From positions 62,001-126,000 of the forward strand of contig NZ_PZYZ01000008.1 in assembly GCF_003047295.1 (NCBI RefSeq): a stretch of 64,000 nucleotides of DNA, written 5' to 3'. A model generated the notes under the pieces. The model was not told the origin of the DNA and did no database searches. It saw only the letters and a program-made list of their open reading frames with translations. Source of the stretch: Nocardioides sediminis. Its GTDB lineage: Bacteria > Actinomycetota > Actinomycetes > Propionibacteriales > Nocardioidaceae. The position numbers and the translations under genes are program-made. Shown piece by piece: positions 18,050-26,255 of this stretch (position 1 is the first letter of the stretch; each line of letters begins with the position of its first letter).

Positions 18050-18910
18050 TCACTGGGTGCGGAGGCGGATCAGCCCCTCCTGCGCGACGGTGGCCACCAG
18101 GGTCCCGTCCTCGGTGAAGACGCGCGCCGTGGCCAGCCCCCGGCCCCCGACCGCGGTCGGCGAGACCTGGTCGTAGAGCCACCACCGGTCGGCGCGGAAG
18201 GGACGGTGGAACCACACGGTGTGGTCGAGCGACGCCATCTGCATGCCGGGGGTGCCGAAGTGCACGCCGTGCGGCACCAGGGACGCGCCGAGCAGGGTGA
18301 GGTCGCTGGCGTAGGTGAAGGCCGCCTGGTGGGTGAGGGGGTCGTCGTCGAGCTCGCCGGCGATCCGGATCCACAGCTGCGCCCGCGCGGGGTGGTCGTC
18401 GTCCTCGGGGAGACCCATCGCGGAGGTGCCGAGGTAGCGGACGTCGAGCGCCGACCACTCGCGCTCCCACTCCCGGGCCGCCTCCGGTCCGCGCTGGCTG
18501 GCCAGGCTGGCCATCGGGACACCCCGGTCGGGCCCGACCACCTGCGGCATCCGGTCCTGGTGCTCGAACCCGTCCTCGGGCTTCTGGAAGTTGGCGGTCA
18601 GGTAGTAGATCGGCCGCCCGTGCTGGCGTGCCATCACGCGGCGGGTGGCGAAGGAGCGCCCGTCCCGGATGCGCTCCACGTCGTAGACGATCGGCACGGC
18701 CGGGTCGCCGGGGCGCAGGAAGTAGGAGTGCAGCGAGTGCATCACGAAGACGTCCTCCACGCTGCGGTTCGCGGCCACCACCGACTGGGCGGCCACCTGG
18801 CCGCCGAACACCCGCTGGCGGGCCGTGTCGGGCTGCTTGCCCCGGAACAGGTCGACGTCGAGCTGCTCGAGGACGAGCAGGGACACGAGCTCCTCGGCAG
18901 AGCCGGCCAT
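18050..18910 (-). CDS. tesB: Acyl-CoA thioesterase II
   Basis: A 286-residue TesB-type thioesterase hydrolysing acyl-CoA to free acid. It has two hot-dog domains: the first with RVFGGQVAAQSVVAANRSV and HSLHSYFLRPGDP, the second with QMASLDHTVWFHRPFRADRWWLYDQ, whose Asp is part of the D-T-Q catalytic set, and VAQEGLIR near the end. Its ATG overlaps the stop of the PAC2 gene by one base. Lying between two beta-oxidation blocks, it probably trims acyl-CoA pools, though that is inference from position. Confidence 0.92.
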   Translation of the reverse strand: MAGSAEELVSLLVLEQLDVDLFRGKQPDTARQRVFGGQVAAQSVVAANRSVEDVFVMHSLHSYFLRPGDPAVPIVYDVERIRDGRSFATRRVMARQHGRPIYYLTANFQKPEDGFEHQDRMPQVVGPDRGVPMASLASQRGPEAAREWEREWSALDVRYLGTSAMGLPEDDDHPARAQLWIRIAGELDDDPLTHQAAFTYASDLTLLGASLVPHGVHFGTPGMQMASLDHTVWFHRPFRADRWWLYDQVSPTAVGGRGLATARVFTEDGTLVATVAQEGLIRLRTQ

Positions 18911-19830
18911 CAGCGGTCGCCGTCCTCGTCGAGGCCGGCCAGGAACTGCTCGAACTGCTGACCGATCTCCTCGCCGGTGGGCAGCGGCTGGTCCGAGGCG
19001 AGCAGCGAGCTGCCGGACTCCTCGGCCTCGCGGAACGCGTCGTACTGGCGCTCGAGACCGTGCACGACCTCGCTGACCTCGTCGTGGGAGGAGAGGTAGC
19101 GCTCGATCTCGGTCTCGGTGATCTCCGCGGCCTCGCGAAGGTCGGTGAGGTCGAAGGCGAGGTGACCGCCGAGCTCGAGCTGCTCGAGCAGGACGGTCGC
19201 GGCCTGCGGGTACTCCATCTGCGCGAGGTAGTGCGGGATGTGCACGACGTAGCCCAGCGCGTCGTGGCCCCACTCGCCGAGCCGGATCTCCAGCAGCGAC
19301 TGGGCGCTGGAGGGCACGCGCAGCTCGCCGCGCCACGGGCTCTCGCCGGTCAGCAGCTCGGCGCGGTTGGCGTGCGGGGTGACCGCGATGGGGCGGGTGT
19401 GCGGGACGGCCATCGGGACGGCGCCCAGGCTGACCACGCGGCGTACGTCGAAGCGCTCGACCACCTCGCGCACGGCGCGCGCGAAGGCCTCCCACCGGAT
19501 GTCGGGCTCGGGGCCGGTGAGCAGCACGTAGGGCGTCCCGCCGGCGTCGGTCAGGGCGCGGACGACCAGGCGCGGGGCCTCGTACCCCTCGTAGTGGTCG
19601 CGCACGAAGGCGACCGGGGGCCGGCGGGCGCGGTAGTCGTGCAGGGCGTCGACGTCGAAGGTGGCCACCACCCGGCCCTCGGAGAGCGACTGCAGGTGAC
19701 GAGCCGCGACCTCCGCGGACTGGCCCGCGTCGAGGAAGCCGGTCAGGACGACGACCATCGTGAGTCCGCCGGGGTCCTCGACCCCCGCGACGTCGTCGAC
19801 GATGTGCACCAGCCGGGAGGGTTCTGACAT
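18910..19830 (-). CDS. PAC2-family protein
   Basis: A 306-residue member of the PAC2 family, which includes eukaryotic proteasome-assembly chaperone 2 and many actinobacterial proteins of unknown task. Typical parts are MVVVLTGFLDAGQSAEVAARHL at residues 25-46, ATFDVDALHDYRARRP, the LLTGPEPDIRWE segment and VHIPHYLAQMEYPQAA. The C-terminal third is helical and charged (ETEIERYLSS, EEIGQQFEQFL). In actinobacteria with a proteasome a role in its assembly is often guessed but not shown. It is coupled to tesB by a TGATG overlap. Confidence 0.85.
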   Translation of the reverse strand: MSEPSRLVHIVDDVAGVEDPGGLTMVVVLTGFLDAGQSAEVAARHLQSLSEGRVVATFDVDALHDYRARRPPVAFVRDHYEGYEAPRLVVRALTDAGGTPYVLLTGPEPDIRWEAFARAVREVVERFDVRRVVSLGAVPMAVPHTRPIAVTPHANRAELLTGESPWRGELRVPSSAQSLLEIRLGEWGHDALGYVVHIPHYLAQMEYPQAATVLLEQLELGGHLAFDLTDLREAAEITETEIERYLSSHDEVSEVVHGLERQYDAFREAEESGSSLLASDQPLPTGEEIGQQFEQFLAGLDEDGDR

Positions 19831-19893
19831 GCCCCCAGCCTAGTGAGCGGCGCGGCGTGAGCGGGCACACACCGGTGAACCTGACACGATCTT

Positions 19894-19909
19894 GTTACCG
19901 GAGGGTAAC
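19894..19909. promoter_or_regulatory. Perfect inverted repeat, likely operator of fadA-fadB
   Basis: GTTACC-GGAG-GGTAAC is a perfect 6-bp inverted repeat with a 4-base spacer, 38 bases before the fadA start. A CTGACA hexamer about 11 bases upstream could be the -35, which would put the repeat inside the promoter, the place expected for a repressor such as a TetR- or GntR-type fatty-acid regulator. The regulator itself is not in the window. Confidence 0.6.
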
Positions 19910-19946
19910 GTGAGGCCGTCCGCACCCCCGCCCCACAGGAGTACCC

Positions 19947-21146
19947 GTGCCCCGTCAGCTGCGAGAGGTCGTCTTCGTCGACGGCGTGCGCACCCCGTTC
20001 GGCAAGGCCAAGGGCCAGTACGCCGAGACGCGCGCCGACGACCTCGTCATCAAGTGCATCCGCGAGCTCATGCGCCGCAACCCGTCCCTCCCGCCCGAGC
20101 GGGTCGACGAGGTCGCCGTGGCCGCCACCACCCAGATCGGCGACCAGGGCCTGACCATCGGCCGCACCGCCGCCCTGCTGTCCGGCCTGCCGCAGAGCGT
20201 CCCCGGCTTCGCGATCGACCGCATGTGCGCCGGCGCCATGACCGCGGTGACCACGACCGCCTCGGGCATCGCCTTCGGCTCCTACGACGTCGCCATCGCC
20301 GGCGGCGTCGAGCACATGGGCCGCCACCCCATGGGCGAGGGCGTGGACCCCAACCCGCGCATCCTCTCCGAGCGGATCGTCGACCCCGACGCCCTCGTGA
20401 TGGGCAAGACCGCGGAGAACCTGCACGACCGCTACCCCACGATCACCAAGGAGCGCGTGGACACCTACGCCGTGCGCTCGCAGCAGAAGACCAAGGCGGC
20501 GTACGACGCGGGGTCGCTGCAGCGCGACCTCGTCCCGGTCGCCACCCGCTCCGCCGAGGACGGCTGGGGCCTGGCCACCACCGACGAGCCGATGCGCCCC
20601 GAGACGACCCTCGCGACCCTGGCCGGCCTCAAGACGCCCTTCCGCGCCCACGGCAAGGTGACCGCCGGCAACGCGGCGGGCATCAACGACGGCGCCACCG
20701 CCGCGCTGCTGGCCGACGAGGAGACCGCCCGCGAGCTCGGCCTCCCGGTGCGCATGCGGCTGGTGTCCTACTCCTTCGTCGGCGTCGAGCCCGAGGTCAT
20801 GGGCGCCGGGCCGATCCCGGCCACCGAGAAGGCGCTCTCCCAGGCCGGCCTGACCATCGAGGACATCGACGCGTTCGAGGTCAACGAGGCCTTCGCCGTC
20901 CAGGTGCTCGCCTTCCTCGAGCACTTCGGCATCGCCGACGACGACGAGCGCGTCAACCCCTACGGCGGTGCCATCGCCATGGGCCACCCGCTGGCCTCGT
21001 CGGGCGTGCGGCTGATGACCCAGCTCGCCCGGCAGTTCGAGGAGCGCCCCGAGGTCCGCTACGGCCTCACGACCATGTGCATCGGCATCGGCATGGGCGG
21101 CACCGTCATCTGGGAGAACCCCCACTGGACCGGAGAGGCGGCCTGA
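19947..21146 (+). CDS. fadA: Acetyl-CoA C-acyltransferase (beta-oxidation thiolase)
   Basis: A 399-residue thiolase, the last enzyme of each beta-oxidation round. The acyl cysteine is in IDRMCAGAMTAV near residue 93, the His in FEVNEAFAVQ and PYGGAIAMGHPLASSG, and the final Cys in GLTTMCIGIGMGG. The opening REVVFVDGVRTPFGKAKG is typical. The GTG start follows an ACAGGAG ribosome site. It is separated from fadB by one base, forming the fadAB pair of the trifunctional-type complex, and is preceded by an inverted repeat at 19894. Confidence 0.94.
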   Translation: MPRQLREVVFVDGVRTPFGKAKGQYAETRADDLVIKCIRELMRRNPSLPPERVDEVAVAATTQIGDQGLTIGRTAALLSGLPQSVPGFAIDRMCAGAMTAVTTTASGIAFGSYDVAIAGGVEHMGRHPMGEGVDPNPRILSERIVDPDALVMGKTAENLHDRYPTITKERVDTYAVRSQQKTKAAYDAGSLQRDLVPVATRSAEDGWGLATTDEPMRPETTLATLAGLKTPFRAHGKVTAGNAAGINDGATAALLADEETARELGLPVRMRLVSYSFVGVEPEVMGAGPIPATEKALSQAGLTIEDIDAFEVNEAFAVQVLAFLEHFGIADDDERVNPYGGAIAMGHPLASSGVRLMTQLARQFEERPEVRYGLTTMCIGIGMGGTVIWENPHWTGEAA

Positions 21147-21147
21147 C

Positions 21148-23229
21148 ATGACCGACATCGCACCCCTGCTCGCCCGCGCCGAGGAGATCTCGTCCGACGC
21201 CGAGCGCGTCACCCGGGCCCACCTGCGCAAGGTCGCCCTGCCGGGCGCGACCTTCGGCCTGATCACCCTCGACAACGGCGAGGACCACACGAAGCCCAAC
21301 ACCTTCGGTCCGCGCTCGCTGCTCGCGCTCAACACCGCGATCGACGCGGCGCTGGCCGACGACTCGATCGACGCGATCGCGGTCACCGGCAAGCCGTTCA
21401 TCCTGGCCGCCGGCGCCGACCTCACCTCGATCTCCGGTGGCGGCCCCGACGCCGTGCGTGTGGTGGCCGAGCTCGGCCACGCGGTCTTCCGCAAGCTGGG
21501 CGAGGGCGGCAAGCCGTCCTTCGGGTTCATCAACGGCCTCGCCCTCGGCGGCGGCCTCGAGGTCGCCCTGCACTGCACCTACCGCACCGTGATGGACTCC
21601 GCGCCGGCCCTGGGCCTGCCCGAGGTCATGCTCGGTCTGGTCCCCGGCTGGGGTGGCGCCTACCTCGTCCCGCAGCTGGTCGGCGCGGACAAGGCCGTCA
21701 CCCTGGTCCTGGAGAACCCGCTCAACAACGGGAAGACCCTGGGCGGGCAGGCGGCGTACGACTTCGGCCTGGCCGACGCGGTCTTCGGCGGCGCCGACTT
21801 CCTGGAGCAGTCGCTGCTCTGGGCGGCCTCGGTGCTGCGCGGCGAGACGGTCGTGGAGCGTCCCGAGGTCGACCGCGACGCGTGGGACGCGGCGATCGCC
21901 CGCGCCGAGGGCATCGTGCAGTCCAAGACCGGTGGCGCCTCCCCCGCCGCGAGGAAGGCCGTCGAGCTCATCGCCGGTGCCCGCGACGCGGACCGGGACG
22001 CCGGCTTCGCGGCCGAGGACGACGCCCTCGAGGAGATGTCGCGCACGCCCGAGCTCATCGCCAGCCTCTACGCCTTCGACCTGGTGCAGAAGCGGGCCAA
22101 GCGGCCCGCCGGCGCCCCCGACAAGGCACTGGCCCGCCCGGTCACCAAGGTCGGCATCGTGGGTGCCGGCCTGATGGCCAGCCAGCTGGCGCTGCTGTTC
22201 GTACGCCGCCTCGAGGTGCCGGTGGTCCTCACCGACCTCGACCAGGAGCGCGCCGACAAGGGCGTGGCCTACGTGCACGCCGAGATCGACAAGCTGCTCG
22301 CCAAGGGCCGGGGCTACAACCAGGACAAGGCCAACCGCCACAAGGCGCTGGTCACCGGGGCCACCGACAAGCAGGTCGCCTTCGGGGACGCCGACTTCGT
22401 CATCGAGGCGGTCTTCGAGGAGATGTCGGTCAAGAAGTCGGTCTTCGCCGACGTGGAGAAGGTCGTCTCGCCCGAGTGCGTGCTGGCGACCAACACCTCG
22501 TCGCTGTCGATCACCGAGATGGCCGCCGACCTCGAGCACCCGGAGCGGGTCGTGGGGTTCCACTTCTTCAACCCGGTCGCGGTGATGCCGCTGCTCGAGA
22601 TCGTCAAGGGCGAGCAGACCGACGACGCCACGCTGGCCACGGCCTTCGCCACCGGCAAGGCGCTGAAGAAGACCACGATCCTGGTCAAGGACAGCCCGTC
22701 GTTCATCGTCAACCGCCTCCTCGGCCGCTTCATGGGCGAGGTCGGCCGGATCGTCGACGAGGGCACCCCGATCACCGTGGCGGACGGCGCGTTCGCCGGC
22801 GTGGCCCCGATGCCGCCCTTCATGCTGCTCTCGCTGGTGGGTCCGGCGATCGCGCTGCACAACAGCGAGACGCTGCACGGGGCGTTCCCCGACCGGTTCT
22901 ACGTCTCCCCCGCGCTCGAGCGCGTGGTGGCGGCGAAGAAGTCGTCCTACTACGCCCCCGACCTCTCCATCGACCCCGAGGTCCTCGAGCTGCTCGAGAA
23001 GCCGGAGTCCCCGGTCGTGCTGACCGGACCGGAGGTGCGCGAGAAGGTCCTCGCCGGCCTGGCCGAGGAGGCCCGACTCATGCTGGACGAGGGCGTCGTC
23101 GCGGCTCCGGAGGACCTCGACCTCGCGATGATCACCGGCGCCGGGTTCTCCTTCTGGAACGGCGGCCTGACGATGCTGCTCGACATCTCGGGCATCTCGG
23201 AGAAGGTCAACGGCAAGCGCTTCCACTGA
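21148..23229 (+). CDS. fadB: Multifunctional enoyl-CoA hydratase / 3-hydroxyacyl-CoA dehydrogenase
   Basis: A 693-residue fused beta-oxidation enzyme. Residues 1 to about 200 are the crotonase domain (oxyanion-hole segment AAGADLTSIS, then NGLALGGGLEVALHC and the glutamate region PEVMLGLVPGWGG). From about residue 330 comes the NAD-binding domain (VGIVGAGLMASQLALLF) with catalytic HFFNPVAVMPLLEIVKG, and then the C-terminal dehydrogenase domain FIVNRLLGRFMGEVGRI. It makes the 3-ketoacyl-CoA that FadA cleaves. The ATG is one base after the fadA stop, and a strong terminator hairpin follows. Confidence 0.94.
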   Translation: MTDIAPLLARAEEISSDAERVTRAHLRKVALPGATFGLITLDNGEDHTKPNTFGPRSLLALNTAIDAALADDSIDAIAVTGKPFILAAGADLTSISGGGPDAVRVVAELGHAVFRKLGEGGKPSFGFINGLALGGGLEVALHCTYRTVMDSAPALGLPEVMLGLVPGWGGAYLVPQLVGADKAVTLVLENPLNNGKTLGGQAAYDFGLADAVFGGADFLEQSLLWAASVLRGETVVERPEVDRDAWDAAIARAEGIVQSKTGGASPAARKAVELIAGARDADRDAGFAAEDDALEEMSRTPELIASLYAFDLVQKRAKRPAGAPDKALARPVTKVGIVGAGLMASQLALLFVRRLEVPVVLTDLDQERADKGVAYVHAEIDKLLAKGRGYNQDKANRHKALVTGATDKQVAFGDADFVIEAVFEEMSVKKSVFADVEKVVSPECVLATNTSSLSITEMAADLEHPERVVGFHFFNPVAVMPLLEIVKGEQTDDATLATAFATGKALKKTTILVKDSPSFIVNRLLGRFMGEVGRIVDEGTPITVADGAFAGVAPMPPFMLLSLVGPAIALHNSETLHGAFPDRFYVSPALERVVAAKKSSYYAPDLSIDPEVLELLEKPESPVVLTGPEVREKVLAGLAEEARLMLDEGVVAAPEDLDLAMITGAGFSFWNGGLTMLLDISGISEKVNGKRFH

Positions 23230-23249
23230 GCCGCCGCAACCGGTGACCG

Positions 23250-23287
23250 GAGTCCGGCCCGCCCCACACCTCGGGCGGGCCGGACTC
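23250..23287 (+). terminator. Strong terminator-like hairpin after fadB
   Basis: A perfect 15-bp stem (GAGTCCGGCCCGCCC paired with its complement) with an 8-base loop lies 21 bases after the fadB stop. There is no T run, as is usual in actinobacteria. It should separate fadAB from the transporter operon that starts 42 bases further on. Confidence 0.85.
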
Positions 23288-23328
23288 TGGCATGCTGAGA
23301 GCCACGTTGTCGTCGGCAGGAGGCGTCC

Positions 23329-24876
23329 ATGAGCTCAGCCATCGAGCACTCCGATAAGCATCGGGGGGCGTTCAGCTCCCGCAGGGTCTTCATCCTGGCC
23401 GCCATCGGCTCGGCCGTCGGGCTGGGCAACATCTGGCGCTTCCCGTACGTCGCCTACGAGAACGGCGGCGGCGCCTTCATCATCCCCTACCTCGTGGCCC
23501 TCCTGACGGCCGGACTGCCGTTCCTCCTGCTCGACTACGGCCTCGGCCACCGCTACCGGGGCTCCGCGCCGCTGTCCTTCCGTCGGGCCCACCGAGCGGC
23601 CGAGGGACTCGGCTGGTGGCAGGTCGGGATCTGCTTCGTGATCGCGGTCTACTACGCCGCCGTCATCGCCTGGGCCGCCCGGTACGCGTTCTTCTCCGTC
23701 GACAAGGCCTGGGGCGACGACCCGGAGGCGTTCCTCTTCGGTGACTACCTCCAGGCGGGCGACCCCGGCATCGGGCTCGACTTCGTCACCGGCGTGACCG
23801 TGCCACTGGTCCTGGTGTGGGTGGCGGTACTGGTCATCATGGCGCTGGGCGTGCAGAAGGGCATCGGCGCAGTGTCCATGTTCTTCATCCCGGTCCTCTT
23901 CGTCGCCTTCATCGCGCTCGTCGTGGTCGCGCTGACGCTCGACGGCGCCTCGGTCGGCCTCGACGCGCTGTTCACCCCCGACTGGGGCGCGCTGGGCGAG
24001 ACCAGCGTGTGGATCGCGGCCTTCGGGCAGATCTTCTTCTCCCTGTCCGTGGGCTTCGGCATCATGATCACCTACGCGTCGTACGTCGGTCGGCGCAGCG
24101 ACATGACCGGGTCCGGACTGGTCGTCGGTTTCGCCAACTCGGGCTTCGAGCTGCTGGCCGGCATCGGTGTCTTCGCCGCCCTCGGATTCATGGCCACGGC
24201 CGCCGGCACCGGCGTCGACGAGGTGGCGACCGACGGTCTGGGCCTGGCCTTCATCGCCTTCCCCGCGATCATCAACGAGGCTCCGCTCGGTGCGCTGATC
24301 GGCGTCCTGTTCTTCGGATCGCTCGTGGTGGCCGGCGTGACGTCGCTGGTCAGCGTGATCGAGGTGGTCATCTCTGGTGTGCGGGACAAGTTCGAGATGA
24401 CGCGGACCGGTGCCTCGATGGCGGTCGGCGTCCCGGCCGCCCTCATCAGCACCGTCCTGCTGGGCACCACCACCGGGGTCTACGTCCTCGACATCATCGA
24501 CCACTTCATCAACCGGTTCGGCATCCTCCTCGTGGCCGTGGTGAGCATGCTCGCGCTGTCCTGGGCCTTCCGGAAGACCGGCCTGCTGCGCGAGCACCTC
24601 AACCGCGACGGGTCCGTGCAGGTCGGCACCTGGTGGCAGTGGTTGATCGGCATCTTCGCCCCCGCGGCCCTGACCTTCATCCTCGGCAACGAGCTCATCA
24701 ACAACCTCCAGGAGCCCTACGAGGGCTACCCGACCTGGATGCTCAACACCCTCGGCTGGGGCCTGGCGATCGCGGTGGCGGTCCTGGGCTTCGTCGCCGC
24801 CCGGGTGCCGTGGCGCGACGCCACCTTCCTCGGCGATCCCGAGATCCAGGCCCAGCAGGACGAGAGGAGAGCGTGA
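23329..24876 (+). CDS. metP: Sodium-dependent amino-acid transporter of the NSS family (MetP-like)
   Basis: A 515-residue integral membrane symporter. The first membrane segment has the family signature LGNIWRFPYVAYENGGGAF (sodium and substrate unwound helix), and about 11-12 hydrophobic segments follow. SVGFGIMITYASYVG corresponds to helix 6, the other half of the binding site. The tail is short and charged. The 42-residue gene that overlaps its stop by one base is a MetS-type small subunit, and in Corynebacterium glutamicum MetP-MetS imports methionine and alanine; substrate here is inferred from that. A GGAGG site precedes the ATG. Confidence 0.88.
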   Translation: MSSAIEHSDKHRGAFSSRRVFILAAIGSAVGLGNIWRFPYVAYENGGGAFIIPYLVALLTAGLPFLLLDYGLGHRYRGSAPLSFRRAHRAAEGLGWWQVGICFVIAVYYAAVIAWAARYAFFSVDKAWGDDPEAFLFGDYLQAGDPGIGLDFVTGVTVPLVLVWVAVLVIMALGVQKGIGAVSMFFIPVLFVAFIALVVVALTLDGASVGLDALFTPDWGALGETSVWIAAFGQIFFSLSVGFGIMITYASYVGRRSDMTGSGLVVGFANSGFELLAGIGVFAALGFMATAAGTGVDEVATDGLGLAFIAFPAIINEAPLGALIGVLFFGSLVVAGVTSLVSVIEVVISGVRDKFEMTRTGASMAVGVPAALISTVLLGTTTGVYVLDIIDHFINRFGILLVAVVSMLALSWAFRKTGLLREHLNRDGSVQVGTWWQWLIGIFAPAALTFILGNELINNLQEPYEGYPTWMLNTLGWGLAIAVAVLGFVAARVPWRDATFLGDPEIQAQQDERRA

Positions 24877-25004
24877 TGTCCGCCGCCGCCATCACCATGA
24901 TGCTGGTCGCCATGATTGTCCTGTGGGGAGGACTGGCCCTCGCCATCTGGAACATCAGCCGCTTCAAGGGCGAGGAGCCGGAGTCCGTCCAGCGCGACCT
25001 CTGA
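24876..25004 (+). CDS. metS: MetS-like small subunit of the NSS transporter
   Basis: A tiny (42-residue) protein with one membrane segment, ITMMLVAMIVLWGGLALAIW, then a charged tail (RFKGEEPESVQRDL). It overlaps the stop of the large subunit by one base (TGATG). Size, topology and position match MetS, the small subunit that C. glutamicum MetP needs for transport. Its stop touches the stop of the convergent lipoprotein gene at 25005. Confidence 0.85.
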   Translation: MSAAAITMMLVAMIVLWGGLALAIWNISRFKGEEPESVQRDL

Positions 25005-26255
25005 TCAGGAGTACGTCGCCAGGATCCGCCGGGCCGCCTCGCGGGCCAGCCGGCCCGCGCTCATCCCGAGGACCTGCTCGAGCTCGTCGACCCGGTCCGC
25101 GGGGCTCGTGGCGGCGAGCCGGTCCAGGAGGCGCCACAGCGGGCGCTCGCCGCGGAGGTCGACGATCGCCTGGCAGGCCCACCAGCTCAGCCCGTAGTGC
25201 GCGCCCTGGTCGGGTCCGTGGAAGCCGTCGTCGGGAGGCAGCGAATCGGGTCCCGCCGCGGCTGCCTCGACCGCGGCGCGCGGCAGGAGCCGGTCCTCGG
25301 GCGCCATGGGCTGCACCGAGACCCACTCGGCGATCCCCTCGGCCAGCCAGGTCCAGACCTCGTCGTCCCGCTCGCCGACAGCGACGTGGGTGAGCTCGTG
25401 CCGGACCAGGCGGGCGAGCCGGTCGGGCGCGGCGGACAGCATCCGGGGGTGCAGCACGAACCGGTTGCCGGCCACCCGTTCGCTGCCCGGCCGCGTCGCC
25501 ACCGAGAACGTGACGGCGTCGAGGTCGTCAGGGTCCTCCCCCGGCAGTCCCTCGACGCCCTCGAGCACGCCGGTGTCGGACAGCGCGTAGAGGACCACGC
25601 GGCCCGACCACTCGTGGGGCACGACGGCGCCGACCGCACCGATCCCCGTCTCGACCTCCCGCAGGACCTGCTCCGCGCTCGCCACGCTCGCGTCGTCGAA
25701 GACACCAGGTACGCCGTCACCCTCCCGGACCACGATGCTGCCGGTGTCCCAGGGCTGGCTGGTGACCTCGTGGCGGCGCTCCCACCCCCGGTCCCGGTCC
25801 CCGACGACGACCAGCCCGTCGCCGTCCGGGTCCTCGGCGAAGCTGAACCGCGCCGGCCGTACGACGGGTGCCTCGTCGTAGCCCTCGAGCTGCATCCCGA
25901 TCTCGACCTCCGCCTTCCAGCGGCCGTCGTCCCCGGCGATGGTGGCCGGGTCGACGCGGTAGGACAGCCGGGAGACGGGCAGCTGCGCGAGGTTGTCGGC
26001 GTACGTCCGCTCACGTGCGACGAAGCGGACCGACCGCCGGCCCACCGTCGTCATGAAGGCACCCTCGTCACCCGTCCGCAGCGCCGTGGCCCGCCGGTCG
26101 AGCACCTCCTCCATCCGGTCCGCCAACTGCTGCGCGGCCTCCCCCTGCGGTGCTTCCTCGCGGTCCCCGTCCAGGGCACACCCGACCACCGCGAGCAGCA
26201 GCGCTGCCGCGGTCAGGAGCCTCGTGGCCGCGCGGTCAGCTCGGGTGGGAGGCAT
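25005..26255 (-). CDS. Lipoprotein with a gluzincin-type metallopeptidase-like domain
   Basis: A 416-residue predicted lipoprotein. The N-terminus is a lipoprotein signal ([17 protein letters not shown], lipid-bearing Cys near residue 26). A middle part resembles a cystatin/NTF2-like region, and from about residue 270 there is [32 protein letters not shown]: an HExxH-like zinc motif (here HELTH) with the downstream glutamate of a gluzincin (EGIAEW). Metal ligands look intact, so it may be an extracellular peptidase. Its start overlaps the end of dxs by 20 bases. Confidence 0.75.
   Translation of the reverse strand: MPPTRADRAATRLLTAAALLLAVVGCALDGDREEAPQGEAAQQLADRMEEVLDRRATALRTGDEGAFMTTVGRRSVRFVARERTYADNLAQLPVSRLSYRVDPATIAGDDGRWKAEVEIGMQLEGYDEAPVVRPARFSFAEDPDGDGLVVVGDRDRGWERRHEVTSQPWDTGSIVVREGDGVPGVFDDASVASAEQVLREVETGIGAVGAVVPHEWSGRVVLYALSDTGVLEGVEGLPGEDPDDLDAVTFSVATRPGSERVAGNRFVLHPRMLSAAPDRLARLVRHELTHVAVGERDDEVWTWLAEGIAEWVSVQPMAPEDRLLPRAAVEAAAAGPDSLPPDDGFHGPDQGAHYGLSWWACQAIVDLRGERPLWRLLDRLAATSPADRVDELEQVLGMSAGRLAREAARRILATYS

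Noticed and set aside
21106..23226. A 706-residue frame opposite fadB
   Set aside because: It mirrors fadB codon for codon in the antisense frame that stays open in GC-rich DNA and has low-complexity composition.
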